From assembly GCA_024683455.1 (NCBI GenBank), contig JAIKYE010000021.1, positions 1 to 64,000 on the forward strand: a stretch of 64,000 nucleotides of DNA, read 5' to 3'. Source of the DNA: Bacteroidaceae bacterium. GTDB lineage: Bacteria > Bacteroidota > Bacteroidia > Bacteroidales > Bacteroidaceae. Shown here piece by piece: positions 1 to 8,602 of the stretch (its first letter is position 1; every line of letters begins with the position of its first letter). The position numbers and the translations under genes were made by a program. The notes under the pieces were generated by a model. That model had not been told where the DNA came from. It saw only the letters and a program-made list of their open reading frames with translations, and ran no database searches.

Positions 1-1
1 T

Positions 2-1054
2 AGCGATGAAGTTTGCAACCAGATAGGTAAGCATGGTGATGTTGGTCAGTATTCCGATTATGTAGATGACTATGTTACAGACGGATATTATTACACGACC
101 GCTACAAGTTCAGGAATAACCACCTACAGAATTTTCGGAACAGGAGCTGTCGGATTCAAGATATATGATAGCACCGGCAAGTTGGTTTACCTGAGCAATA
201 AGAAGAATTTCACAGTTCCATCATCTGTTCAGAAGAAGATAAAGGATGGTTTCCGCCTTTATGCAGCCGAGGGTAACGGCTACGATGTACTGATTCCCTA
301 TGGACCTTCTACCTATCGTGGCGAAATGACTGCTTACTATGCAGGTAGTCCCACTCCCCATACCTTATATTATTATGGAACAGGCACAGCTGGAAAGAGC
401 GATATAGGTGAACTGCCCCCCAACTCGCTTGTTTATATAAAGGCCGGACAGGACGAGAAGAAACAACCCACAGAAGAATTGCTGCAGAAAGCTAATATAA
501 TAAGTGCTGAAGGTTGGGCTTGGATGCTTGAGATAGATGGTGATAGACAATTATATATTCCGTCTGATTTCCATGCATGGAATGTTCTGTTCACTAAGAA
601 AGGTGAGGGTTATCAGGCACTGGGTTTACCATTCGACACTTGGTCTGGGCTTGGAATCATTTCAGGAGAAGGCAGTGTTGATGTTGAGCCAGAAACATAT
701 AGAGCTGGTGAGCCTATCCTCTTCAAGGATAATGTCAAGATTGAGATGATAACAGAGATTACTGGTGAACGTTACGAAACTCCGGTAAATGCTGGAACCT
801 ATGGTGTAACAGAGAGCGGCTACATCCTTGCTCCTGATGGCCAGTCGTTCATCTATGCCGAAAATATCTCGCCCTTCACTTATGTATGGGATGACCCCAA
901 TGGCATCAATGACGTCAACGTCAACGTTAACGAAAACGGGAACGGGAATCAAGGTATTGTTTACGACCTCGCTGGCCGAAAGATAGCCTACGGCCAAAAG
1001 CCAACAGCCAAAGGCCTGTATATACATAACGGTAAAAAGGTGATAATAAAATAA
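2..1054 (+). CDS. Secreted protein of unknown function, C-terminal part only
   Basis: The reading frame is open from the first bases of the window, so the true start lies upstream and only the last 350 or so residues are visible. I do not recognise the main body, which is rich in Gly, Tyr and Thr and looks like extracellular beta-sandwich sequence. The end is informative: after an Asn/Val-rich linker encoded by near-tandem 6-bp units (about 910-950), it finishes with a tail reading VYDLAGRK, then KGLYIHNGKKVIIK. The same kind of tail occurs on two other secreted proteins in this window and resembles the C-terminal sorting tails of Bacteroidota exported proteins. The stop overlaps the next start by one base (TAATG), so it is co-translated with the membrane protein that follows. 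Function unassigned. Confidence 0.75.
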   Translation, partial: SDEVCNQIGKHGDVGQYSDYVDDYVTDGYYYTTATSSGITTYRIFGTGAVGFKIYDSTGKLVYLSNKKNFTVPSSVQKKIKDGFRLYAAEGNGYDVLIPYGPSTYRGEMTAYYAGSPTPHTLYYYGTGTAGKSDIGELPPNSLVYIKAGQDEKKQPTEELLQKANIISAEGWAWMLEIDGDRQLYIPSDFHAWNVLFTKKGEGYQALGLPFDTWSGLGIISGEGSVDVEPETYRAGEPILFKDNVKIEMITEITGERYETPVNAGTYGVTESGYILAPDGQSFIYAENISPFTYVWDDPNGINDVNVNVNENGNGNQGIVYDLAGRKIAYGQKPTAKGLYIHNGKKVIIK

Positions 1055-2661
1055 TGGCAAAAGTAAAACCTAACAAAAGTACAAAGAGTGTTGCTAAAGG
1101 GAGTAGTACTGCTCCTGCAACAGAAAAGAAGAAAAGGCAACTGCGTTTACCCGTACTGTTTCTTTTCTTTGTGGCTGTGCTGCTATGGGCGGCATGGTAT
1201 TACGGAAGTGTCTTCCATCTAAGTCGTGAGTACAGTTTCTGGGTTGCTGATACCCGCCAGTTAGATTTTATCCTGTCCTGTTCCTTCGGCAGTTTGCGTT
1301 ATGTGGGACGTGCATTGCTCATGACCTATAAATATCCATGGCTGGGCGGCCTCCTGATGGCTCTTATGCTGACGTTATGCACCTGGTTGGTTGGCTACTG
1401 CTGGCGCCTGAAGGCTAAATGGCGTTCTTTGCAGTATCTTCCGGCATTGGCCTATATGGGTTGTATAACCTACTATGGACTTGATATTTTCTTTGAGGCT
1501 GAAACTGGTTATATATTCGGCATCCCGTTTTTAGTTTTACTGGTTCTTGCCATCTGTGGAATAATAATCCGTAGTTTCAGCCGGAAAAAGGTGCATGCTC
1601 TTTTTGCCATTCCTGCCGATGAGACGCGGTGCAACAACTTCCTTCAGTTGGCAGTATGCATCATAGGTTTTGCTGCCATAATAGGATATAACGAGTGGAA
1701 GCGCCCCTATGTGCGTGTCATTGCCCAGTTGGCTTCTATGGAACAAGAGCAGGACTGGGAAGGAATACAGAAGGTGGCAAGGGCGCATGCCTATCAGAGT
1801 AACCGTCCCATGGCCTGCATGTATGCTATAGCTCTTGTTCATACAGAGCAGATTGCCTATCGCATGTATGATATCCGTCTGGATTATGATTCACTTTATG
1901 TACACGGAATGGATGGCACCCACAATAATGCCAGCAGCATGTATATACCGGAGGGGTGTTATCATGGCGGTTTCTCGGAATCCTGTATGCACTCTTGCAT
2001 GGAGCAGATGGTGATGGAGGGACCTACGTTACGACTGATGAAACTTTATATCAAGAGTGCTTTGATGCGTAGTGAGTGGGAGCTCTGTCGTAAGTATCTT
2101 CGTATTCTCAGTGATGTTCCTTTTGAGGGCGCTTTTTGTAAGAAATACGAGGCTATGGTGGGTAATGATTCGTTGGTAAATGTTGATCCTGAGATAGCCA
2201 AGATCAGACTCACAGAACCTCTTCACGATAGTTTCGAGAGTATGTACCAGCAACCCCTGTTTATGGGTTACAACTTGGCATTGGTAGAGGGACGTAGTGT
2301 GAATGCTCTGTACAATTCTCTTTGTGTTTGCCTTTATACAAAGCTGATGCCCGCTTTCATGGAGCGTTTGGAACCTCTTGTAGGAACCACACCTCCAGAT
2401 ATTATTGGCGACGGAATACTGTTGTCATCCACTAAGAATGCCGGTATTGAAGAGCATTTTTCAGGTCTTAATCTACGTATTCCAATGATAAGGAATTTTA
2501 TGCAACAGATACAGCCCTATATGAGTGATCGTCCGGGAAATGCATACAAGTTATTTGGGAAATACAAAGGATACTATCCCTATTATTACTTCTTTGGCAA
2601 CCTCAAGGCAACGAAGAAGGGATATACGGGTCAGATGACTTCAAATTCCGGTGTGAATTAA
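1054..2661 (+). CDS. Polytopic membrane protein, DUF6057-like
   Basis: 535 residues. A basic, Lys-rich N-terminus (about 1-28) is followed by about five hydrophobic segments within the first 220 residues (for example LPVLFLFFVAVLLWAAWYYG and the stretch ending VLAICGIIIRSF). The rest is a soluble region of about 310 residues with helical, TPR-like character. This architecture matches what I recall of DUF6057 membrane proteins of Bacteroidales, but no catalytic motif is visible and the family name is a guess. It overlaps the previous stop by one base and is followed 64 bp downstream by the start of the CxxCH lipoprotein, so the two probably work together at the cell envelope. Confidence 0.6.
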   Translation: MAKVKPNKSTKSVAKGSSTAPATEKKKRQLRLPVLFLFFVAVLLWAAWYYGSVFHLSREYSFWVADTRQLDFILSCSFGSLRYVGRALLMTYKYPWLGGLLMALMLTLCTWLVGYCWRLKAKWRSLQYLPALAYMGCITYYGLDIFFEAETGYIFGIPFLVLLVLAICGIIIRSFSRKKVHALFAIPADETRCNNFLQLAVCIIGFAAIIGYNEWKRPYVRVIAQLASMEQEQDWEGIQKVARAHAYQSNRPMACMYAIALVHTEQIAYRMYDIRLDYDSLYVHGMDGTHNNASSMYIPEGCYHGGFSESCMHSCMEQMVMEGPTLRLMKLYIKSALMRSEWELCRKYLRILSDVPFEGAFCKKYEAMVGNDSLVNVDPEIAKIRLTEPLHDSFESMYQQPLFMGYNLALVEGRSVNALYNSLCVCLYTKLMPAFMERLEPLVGTTPPDIIGDGILLSSTKNAGIEEHFSGLNLRIPMIRNFMQQIQPYMSDRPGNAYKLFGKYKGYYPYYYFFGNLKATKKGYTGQMTSNSGVN

Positions 2662-2725
2662 AAACAAGAGTGTAGAGTGAAAAATGAAGAATGAGAGTTA
2701 CAAATGGTTTGTCAACTTATTAAAC

Positions 2726-4330
2726 ATGAGAATTAAGATAAATAAATATATATTGTTAGCTGCAGCGGCAGTATTGTTGTCTGCCTGTGGGAAACCTGTT
2801 GCGCAAGTGCCAGCACAGTATTCTTCTCTAGACGAGAAAGCTAATATCTATCCTGATTATACAGATATTGTGGTTCCACCTAATATTGCTCCGCTCAACT
2901 TCATTGTGCGTGATTCGCTGGCAGATGCCTTTGTCGCGCATTTGCGTGGAAAAGATTCAGAATTGCTGACTTCTGCGTCCGAGGATGGTGTTATACAGAT
3001 GAATATGGATGAGTGGAGAAATCTGCTTACCACCTGCAAAGGAACAGATATTACTGTTACGGTTTATGCTAGGAGAGGGGAGAAGTGGTTCGCTTACAAG
3101 CCCTATACGCTCACTGTGGCGGAAGAATCCGTTGATGCTTTTCTGAGCTATCGACTCATCCAGCCAAGCTACGAGTTGTACCGCCAGCTTGGTATTTATC
3201 AGCGTAACCTAACCAACTGGGATGTTTATACCATTTATGAGAATAATCGTGAGTATGATAATTCCAATAATCATTGCATCAATTGTCACAATTATCGTTG
3301 CAATAGTTCCGCTGACATGATGTTCCATGTCAGAGCTAACCATGGCGGTACGATTATCGTGCAAAATGGGAAGGCTCGCAAGGTTCAGATGAAGGATAGC
3401 ACCATTATAACTGCAGGTGTTTATCCCTCATGGCATCCTACGGAAAACCTGATTGCATTCTCTACAAACAAAACAGGACAGGCTTTCCATGTCTATCATG
3501 ATGAGAAGATAGAGGTAATGGACGAGGCCAGCGACCTACTTCTGTATGATGTTACCAAGAATGAGGTTCAGCATATCCTGCGTACGACCAATGATTTGGA
3601 GACCTTCCCCTGTTGGGCACCGGATGGGAAGAAACTTTACTTCTGCAATGCTGACATATCCCCTTTGCTGAATCCCGAATTGCCAGACAGCACACGTACT
3701 CATCAACTAATGATTCGATATGACAGCATCTACTACAACCTGATGTCTGTCACCTTTGATCCCAAGACCCGTCAGTTTGGTGAGCCTAAGATGGAGATAG
3801 ATGTAGCCTCTAAGCATAAAAGTATCAGCGTGCCCAGGGTAAGCCCAGATGGCAGGTATGTACTTTATACTCAGGGTGATTACGGACAATTCCACATCTG
3901 GCACAAGAGTGCCGATCTGTGGGTCAAGGACCTTAAGAAAGACAGTTGCTATGTTCTCCAGGAAACTAATAGCCCTGATGCTGAGAGTTTCCACTCGTGG
4001 AGCAGCAACGGCAGATGGATGGTCTTTGCTAGTAGAAGAATGGATGGCAATTACTCAAGAGCCTTCTTGGCATACTTTGATAAGAACGGTCGAGGTCATA
4101 AAGCCTTTGTTATTCCGCAGGAGGATCCAGAATGGAATATTCTGTTGCTTAAGAGCTTCAATGTTCCCGAGCTAACCAAGGACTCTGTTACTATACCTAT
4201 GGCAGATATCAGCAAATGTGTGATTGGCACAGAGGCTGAGAATGCAAAATATATTCCCAACGCTGCCACCTTCCGCCATCAGGAACCTAAGGCAGATGGC
4301 GTAACGGGGGCCAGTCCGCAAAAGAAATAA
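2726..4330 (+). CDS. Beta-propeller (PD40/TolB-like) lipoprotein with a CxxCH heme-type motif
   Basis: 534 residues from the chosen start [16 protein letters not shown]. An in-frame ATG 42 bp upstream would put a charged extension in front of the signal peptide, so it is rejected. The lipobox LLSACG predicts an outer-membrane or periplasmic lipoprotein. Residues 184-188 read CINCH, a c-type heme attachment motif. It is followed by propeller blades with [36 protein letters not shown] and [13 protein letters not shown] signatures (about 240-480). Covalent heme is an inference from the motif; a structural Cys pair is the alternative. Its neighbour is the polytopic membrane protein upstream, suggesting an envelope redox or sensing pair. 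The segment before the start carries short GAATGA-type repeats. Confidence 0.7.
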   Translation: MRIKINKYILLAAAAVLLSACGKPVAQVPAQYSSLDEKANIYPDYTDIVVPPNIAPLNFIVRDSLADAFVAHLRGKDSELLTSASEDGVIQMNMDEWRNLLTTCKGTDITVTVYARRGEKWFAYKPYTLTVAEESVDAFLSYRLIQPSYELYRQLGIYQRNLTNWDVYTIYENNREYDNSNNHCINCHNYRCNSSADMMFHVRANHGGTIIVQNGKARKVQMKDSTIITAGVYPSWHPTENLIAFSTNKTGQAFHVYHDEKIEVMDEASDLLLYDVTKNEVQHILRTTNDLETFPCWAPDGKKLYFCNADISPLLNPELPDSTRTHQLMIRYDSIYYNLMSVTFDPKTRQFGEPKMEIDVASKHKSISVPRVSPDGRYVLYTQGDYGQFHIWHKSADLWVKDLKKDSCYVLQETNSPDAESFHSWSSNGRWMVFASRRMDGNYSRAFLAYFDKNGRGHKAFVIPQEDPEWNILLLKSFNVPELTKDSVTIPMADISKCVIGTEAENAKYIPNAATFRHQEPKADGVTGASPQKK

Positions 4331-4353
4331 CATTATTAATAAATCATAGACCC

Positions 4354-4398
4354 ACAGCCCTGTTTTGTCTATCCCTTAAGGGAGTATGGAGAGGGCTA
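4354..4398. repeat. Palindromic intergenic element upstream of nagB
   Basis: Outer arms AGCCCT (4356-4361) and AGGGCT (4392-4397) enclose a perfect 12-bp palindrome TCCCTTAAGGGA (4372-4383). It lies between the beta-propeller gene and nagB and could act as a terminator or a REP-like element. A related layout occurs at 13214-13258. Confidence 0.5.
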
Positions 4399-4407
4399 AG
4401 AAAAAAA

Positions 4408-5199
4408 ATGAGAGTAATCATCAACCCTGATTATGCTACACTTTCAAAGTGGGCAGCTAATTATGTCGCAGCCAAGATAAATGCTGCCAACCCAACTCCA
4501 GAGAAACCATTTAAGTTGGGTTGTCCTACGGGCTCATCTCCTCTAGGTTTGTACAAGGAACTAATTGCTCTGAATAAAGCAGGCAAAGTATCATTCCAGA
4601 ATGTTGTTACCTTTAACATGGACGAGTATGTAAACTTGCCAGAGGAACATCCTGAATCATATCACAGCTTTATGTGGACCAACTTCTTCTCACACATTGA
4701 TATCAAGAAGGAGAATGTACACATTCTTAATGGTAATGCCCCTGATTTGGCTGCTGAATGTGCAGCATACGAGAAGGCTATCGTAGATGCTGGTGGTATC
4801 GATCTTTTCATGGGTGGTATCGGTCCTGACGGACATATAGCTTTCAATGAGCCAGGTTCATCACTTACTTCACGTACCCGCGTGAAAACCCTGACTACAG
4901 ACACAATCATTGCCAATTGTCGCTTCTTTGACAATGATGTAAATAAGGTTCCTAAGACTGCGCTGACTGTTGGTGTTGGTACAGTTATGGATGCCAATGA
5001 GGTACTGATAGTTGTTAATGGTCACAACAAAGCTCGTGCTCTCCAGCATGGTGTGGAGGAAGGTGTTAGCCAGATGTGGACTATCTCTGCGCTCCAGTTG
5101 CATCCACATGCCATTATCGTATGTGACGAGGCCGCTTGTGGTGAACTGAAGGTTGATACCTATAAGTACTTCAAGGACATCGAGAAGGATAATATGTAA
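4408..5199 (+). CDS. nagB: Glucosamine-6-phosphate deaminase
   Basis: 263 residues, close to the 266 of E. coli NagB. The cytoplasmic enzyme converts glucosamine-6-phosphate to fructose-6-phosphate and ammonia, the committing step of amino-sugar catabolism. The key residues align at E. coli numbering: Asp72 in FNMDEY, and Asp141, His143 and Glu148 in [14 protein letters not shown]. The phosphate loop [11 protein letters not shown] is at about 39-49. The start ATG follows an A-rich run. It appears monocistronic: a palindromic element lies upstream, and a small-RNA transcription unit and a convergent gene lie downstream. Confidence 0.95.
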   Translation: MRVIINPDYATLSKWAANYVAAKINAANPTPEKPFKLGCPTGSSPLGLYKELIALNKAGKVSFQNVVTFNMDEYVNLPEEHPESYHSFMWTNFFSHIDIKKENVHILNGNAPDLAAECAAYEKAIVDAGGIDLFMGGIGPDGHIAFNEPGSSLTSRTRVKTLTTDTIIANCRFFDNDVNKVPKTALTVGVGTVMDANEVLIVVNGHNKARALQHGVEEGVSQMWTISALQLHPHAIIVCDEAACGELKVDTYKYFKDIEKDNM

Positions 5200-5349
5200 G
5201 AAAAAAAAATGAGCTATTGCCCTTACGCTTTAGCCCATATTCAACTAAACATAATTTCCCTTATAGAGCTGTGGGAGCAACTTCCCATGAGAGATGATTG
5301 ACATAAATCAATAAAGCGACGGGGAAAGTTTTATTTTACATGGAAAACG

Positions 5350-5380
5350 TTGCATGGTTACAGAAATGGCTGTACCTTTG
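5350..5380 (+). promoter_or_regulatory. Promoter of the small RNA candidate
   Basis: TTG at 5350-5352, 20 bp, then TAccTTTG at 5373-5380: a full match to the Bacteroidota sigma consensus. No coding start follows before the terminator at 5421-5450. Confidence 0.7.
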
Positions 5381-5385
5381 CAGCG

Positions 5386-5450
5386 TTTTCATGGTATTAG
5401 TTTAAGGTTAAGGAAAGATTGGTTGTCGGGATGACAACCGTCTTTTTTTT
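5386..5450 (+). ncRNA. Small RNA candidate with its own promoter and terminator
   Basis: A strong promoter (5350-5380) is followed within 70 bp by a terminator: stem GGTTGTC (5421-5427), loop GGGAT, stem GACAACC (5433-5439), then eight T. The predicted transcript is about 60-70 nt with no plausible reading frame. Its body contains CATGGTATTAG and TTTAAGGTTAAGG. From memory this core recurs in Bacteroidales intergenic regions and may belong to a paralogous small-RNA family, but I cannot check that here. The T-run touches the 3' end of the convergent phosphatase gene (stop at 5449), so the two transcripts meet or overlap. It could instead be a remnant leader. Confidence 0.55.
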
Positions 5451-6093
5451 ATATCCTTAGCAACTCCGCAGGATTATCAATGATATGCATGGCTCCGTGT
5501 TTTAAAAGGAACTCTTTATTACGGAATCCCCACAATACGCTGATACATGGTATCCCTACATTTTTTGCCGTCTGAATGTCCACATCGCTGTCTCCAACAT
5601 AAATAGCCATTTCTTTTTCTGCTCCCAATTGTTTTAGTGCTTCCATTACCATATCTGGTGCTGGCTTTTTACGGATTCCTGCGGCCTCATTTTCACCTAT
5701 CGCCACTTCTATTTCAGGAAAGAAATGAGCTACCAGTTCCTGGGTGGCAGCCATCATTTTATTGCTTACTACAGCTATCTTCCAGTCACGCTTTTTCAGC
5801 TCTTGTAATATCTCGCGGATACCGTCGTAGGGCTTTGTGGCATCCAAAGAATGTTCCATATAGTAAGCACGGAAGGCATCAAATACGTCGTTGCGTTTAG
5901 TCGTATCTGCCCATTCTGGCATAGCTCGTTCTATGAGTTTGCGTACACCGTTTCCTACAAATCTTCTGATATCTTCAATAGAGTGCTCAGGCATACCATT
6001 TACTCGCAACGCATAGTTTGTTGCTGCAGCCAAATCCTGTATGGTGTCCAGTAGTGTGCCATCCAGATCAAATATAATTGTTGATTTCTTCAT
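5449..6093 (-). CDS. gph: HAD-family phosphatase, phosphoglycolate phosphatase-like
   Basis: 214 residues. Haloacid-dehalogenase motif I is IIFDLDGTLLDT with Asp9 and Asp11. Motif II is in VVSNK, the motif III lysine is in RKKPAPD, and motif IV is YVGDSDVDIQTAKNVG. The helical cap of about 70 residues between motifs I and II is that of subfamily IA, the Gph/PGP group that removes the phosphate from 2-phosphoglycolate. Substrate assignment within this group is uncertain. The promoter TTTG-N19-TAacTTCG lies only about 10 bp before the ATG, giving an almost leaderless mRNA. It is convergent with the small RNA and divergent from the glycosidase gene at 6593. Confidence 0.85.
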   Translation of the reverse strand: MKKSTIIFDLDGTLLDTIQDLAAATNYALRVNGMPEHSIEDIRRFVGNGVRKLIERAMPEWADTTKRNDVFDAFRAYYMEHSLDATKPYDGIREILQELKKRDWKIAVVSNKMMAATQELVAHFFPEIEVAIGENEAAGIRKKPAPDMVMEALKQLGAEKEMAIYVGDSDVDIQTAKNVGIPCISVLWGFRNKEFLLKHGAMHIIDNPAELLRI

Positions 6094-6101
6094 ATCGGGT
6101 G

Positions 6102-6132
6102 CGAAGTTACAAGTTAATGAGCGATATTCAAA
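6102..6132 (-). promoter_or_regulatory. Promoter of the HAD phosphatase gene
   Basis: Reading the minus strand: TTTG (6132-6129), 19 bp, TAacTTCG (6109-6102). The predicted transcription start is about 6096, three or so bases before the ATG at 6093. Confidence 0.65.
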
Positions 6133-6169
6133 GGAAATTGGTCCGAATTTTGGGAGAGATTAGAAAAAT

Positions 6170-6208
6170 ATCGAACCACCTTTGAGTGTTGCTTAAAGGT
6201 GGCTCGAT
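6170..6208. repeat. Inverted repeat in a divergent intergenic region
   Basis: The arms 6170-6183 and 6195-6208 are 14 bp each with a single mismatch, which becomes a G-U wobble on the minus strand. The minus-strand copy is followed by a T-rich stretch, like a terminator. However, no gene ends here: both flanking genes start and point away. The rest of 6210-6440 holds a short GGGGC/GCCCC hairpin (6243-6254), then AT-rich sequence with no gene. Confidence 0.5.
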
Positions 6209-6462
6209 TATTTTCCTTTGTTAAAGAAGGGCCAATTTTGTTTTGGGGCTCGCCCCTATTAGTTATTCCCTGCTTCAAAGATAATCGTTTAATTATTTAC
6301 TGACTTAATAAATCAATATTTTTTATTCTTAACTCATTTAATTGTAATATGCACCTTACAAAAACGAAGAATTTCGCATAATTAATAATGCTTTTATTAT
6401 GTGAGCGGTTTAACAATAAACGTTAAATAATTGTAGGACAAGGTGGTTTTTGAGACTTTTTT

Positions 6463-6493
6463 TTTGTTTTTCTTTCATTTAATTGTACTTTTA
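6463..6493 (+). promoter_or_regulatory. Promoter of the six-hairpin glycosidase gene
   Basis: TTTG at 6463-6466, 19 bp, TActTTTa at 6486-6493. It predicts a transcription start near 6500 and a leader of about 90 nt before the ATG at 6593, which rules out the upstream in-frame ATG at 6443. Confidence 0.55.
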
Positions 6494-6592
6494 CGGCTCG
6501 AAAAGGGTATTCAGACAAAGCTGCAAGTCAATTTACTCTACAAGAACTCCCAGGAAGAACATATACATAATCATTACATAATATACTATAGC

Positions 6593-8581
6593 ATGAAAAT
6601 GAATATCAAACCTCTGTTATTGTTGAGTGCGGTTATAGCATGCTTTTCTATAAAAGCTGCTGAGATGGAAAAACCGTTTTGGTCTATAAATCCAGAAGGT
6701 GGAATTACATGGACTAATGATGGCCATGTACATGCTGATCATGTAGAAATGGCGGGAAAGAAGATGGCGGTTGTATTGCATTATGGCATTAATGGCACGG
6801 GACGTTTCACCTGTGAACGCCATTTGGTATTCCCGATGCTTCGCACTATTCCCAATGATACACATGGCAGTTTTATCCGCTACATTAACTGGGACCCATT
6901 AGAGAGTGTACTTATAGGCCAAAGCCGACTTATCGATCGTAAAGAGCAAGTTGAATCTATTTCACTGAATGGGCTAATGACAGTTCAAAGTAAGTGGGGT
7001 AACATAGGTGTTAGACGAACGCTAAGCCCTTCGACTACCCTACCTGCGTTGGTAGAGCAATATGAACTGACCAACCTGAGCGACCGCCCGGTGACCATCA
7101 GTATAGAACCCACAGAACATCGTCTGACCAGTGATGCTAAAAAAGGCGTGGATGGCACTTATGTGGTAGAATCCAGACTTTATGACACGGGGACCTTTCA
7201 GTTAAAACCCAAAGAGAGCAAAATCTTTTCAGCTGTAATCAGTGCCCGCAGGGAGAGAGAGCAATCTCTTTTGTGCAATGTGACAGCAGAGATTGCTGCA
7301 CGTAAGGAACTGGTAGCTAGGTGGCAGGAGAATCTGATATTAGAATCCCCAGACAAAGTGCTGGACCGTATGTTCGCCTTCTCTAAGATACGTGCCTGCG
7401 AGAGTATCTACGAAACGAAGAACGGTCCCATGCATGGACCTGGCGGGGAACGTTACTATGCTGCTATATGGGCTAACGACCAGGCCGAATATGCCAACCC
7501 GTTCTTCCCCTTTATCGGGGATCCCTATGCCAACGCGTCAGCCATGAATTCGTGGAATATGTTTGCAGCATGGATGAACGATGAATGGAAGGCAATCCCC
7601 AGCAGTATTATTGCAGAGGGTACTGATTACTGGAATGGTGCTGGCGATCGTGGCGATGCAGCTATGATAGCCTATGGAGCTTCACGCTATGCCCTGGCCA
7701 GGGGAAATCGCCAAGAAGCCCAACACCTTTGGCCCCTCATTCAATGGACATTGGAATATTGTCACAGACAGCTAAACGAAGCAGGTGTGGTTTGCTCCGA
7801 TAAAGACGAGTTAGAGGGACGTTTTCCCAGCGGTAATGCCAACCTTTGCACCTCATCTTTATACTATGATGCTCTGCTCTCTGCTGCATACTTGGCACGC
7901 GACCTAAAGCAGCCTTCTTCTGTAGTCAAGAGTTATGAAAAGCAAGCACGTGAGCTTAGAGCAGCCATGGATAAGTTCTTTCATGCAGAGGTAGAGGGTT
8001 TTGATACCTATCGCTACTACGAAGGTAATAACGTGCTGCGTTCTTGGATTTGTATCCCACTGACCGTGGGTATCTTTGAGCGTGCCAAGGGAACCATAGA
8101 TGCTTTGTATTCGCCCCGTCTCTGGACCAAGGACGGTATGTTGACGCAAGCAGGCAGCGAGACATTCTGGGATCGCTCTACCCTTTATGCCTTGCGTGGT
8201 GCACTGATGGCAGGTGATACAGAACGTACGTTGGGCTTCTTGCAGTATTATTCTAATACGCGTCTGTTAGGCAATCATGTTCCTTATGCTATTGAGGCAT
8301 GGCCCGAGGGAAATCAACGTCATCTCTCTGCCGAGAGTGCTCTGTATGCCCGTATTATTACAGAAGGCCTGTTTGGCATTCGTCCTACCGGTCTGCATAG
8401 TTTCACTGTCTCACCCCGATTGCCCAAAGATTGGCCAGAAATGAGTTTGAAACACATTCGTATCTGTGGTGATGATTTCGACTTACGTGTTTACCGTAAC
8501 AAGAACCAGCAAGTACGCGTGCAGTTGATAAAAGAACGGAAAATAATTAAAGAGGCGGGTTGCCCAGCCTCTTTCCGTTAG
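6593..8581 (+). CDS. Secreted six-hairpin glycosidase-like protein
   Basis: 662 residues from MKMNIKPLLLLSAVIACFSIKAAE, a good signal peptide. The promoter at 6463-6493 supports this start over the longer frame. An N-terminal beta-sandwich (to about 240) precedes an (alpha/alpha)6-type helical catalytic region with WANDQAEYANPFFPFIGD, IIAEGTDYWNGAGDRGDAAM, CSDKDELEGRFPSGNANLCTSS and EAWPEGNQRHLSAESALYAR. A small C-terminal beta domain closes it. The shape fits six-hairpin glycosidases (GH63/78/95-like clans), but I cannot name the family or substrate. It is probably periplasmic or exported. The last codons fold into the hairpin at 8549-8574. Confidence 0.7.
   Translation: MKMNIKPLLLLSAVIACFSIKAAEMEKPFWSINPEGGITWTNDGHVHADHVEMAGKKMAVVLHYGINGTGRFTCERHLVFPMLRTIPNDTHGSFIRYINWDPLESVLIGQSRLIDRKEQVESISLNGLMTVQSKWGNIGVRRTLSPSTTLPALVEQYELTNLSDRPVTISIEPTEHRLTSDAKKGVDGTYVVESRLYDTGTFQLKPKESKIFSAVISARREREQSLLCNVTAEIAARKELVARWQENLILESPDKVLDRMFAFSKIRACESIYETKNGPMHGPGGERYYAAIWANDQAEYANPFFPFIGDPYANASAMNSWNMFAAWMNDEWKAIPSSIIAEGTDYWNGAGDRGDAAMIAYGASRYALARGNRQEAQHLWPLIQWTLEYCHRQLNEAGVVCSDKDELEGRFPSGNANLCTSSLYYDALLSAAYLARDLKQPSSVVKSYEKQARELRAAMDKFFHAEVEGFDTYRYYEGNNVLRSWICIPLTVGIFERAKGTIDALYSPRLWTKDGMLTQAGSETFWDRSTLYALRGALMAGDTERTLGFLQYYSNTRLLGNHVPYAIEAWPEGNQRHLSAESALYARIITEGLFGIRPTGLHSFTVSPRLPKDWPEMSLKHIRICGDDFDLRVYRNKNQQVRVQLIKERKIIKEAGCPASFR
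8549..8574. terminator. Hairpin inside the 3' end of the glycosidase gene
   Basis: AAAGAGGC (8549-8556) pairs with GCCTCTTT (8567-8574). On the minus strand it is followed by AATTATTTT, so it can end the convergent nucleotidase operon. It sits within the last codons of the plus-strand gene. Confidence 0.5.
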
Positions 8582-8602
8582 TATCAACCTTTAGGTTCTC
8601 TC

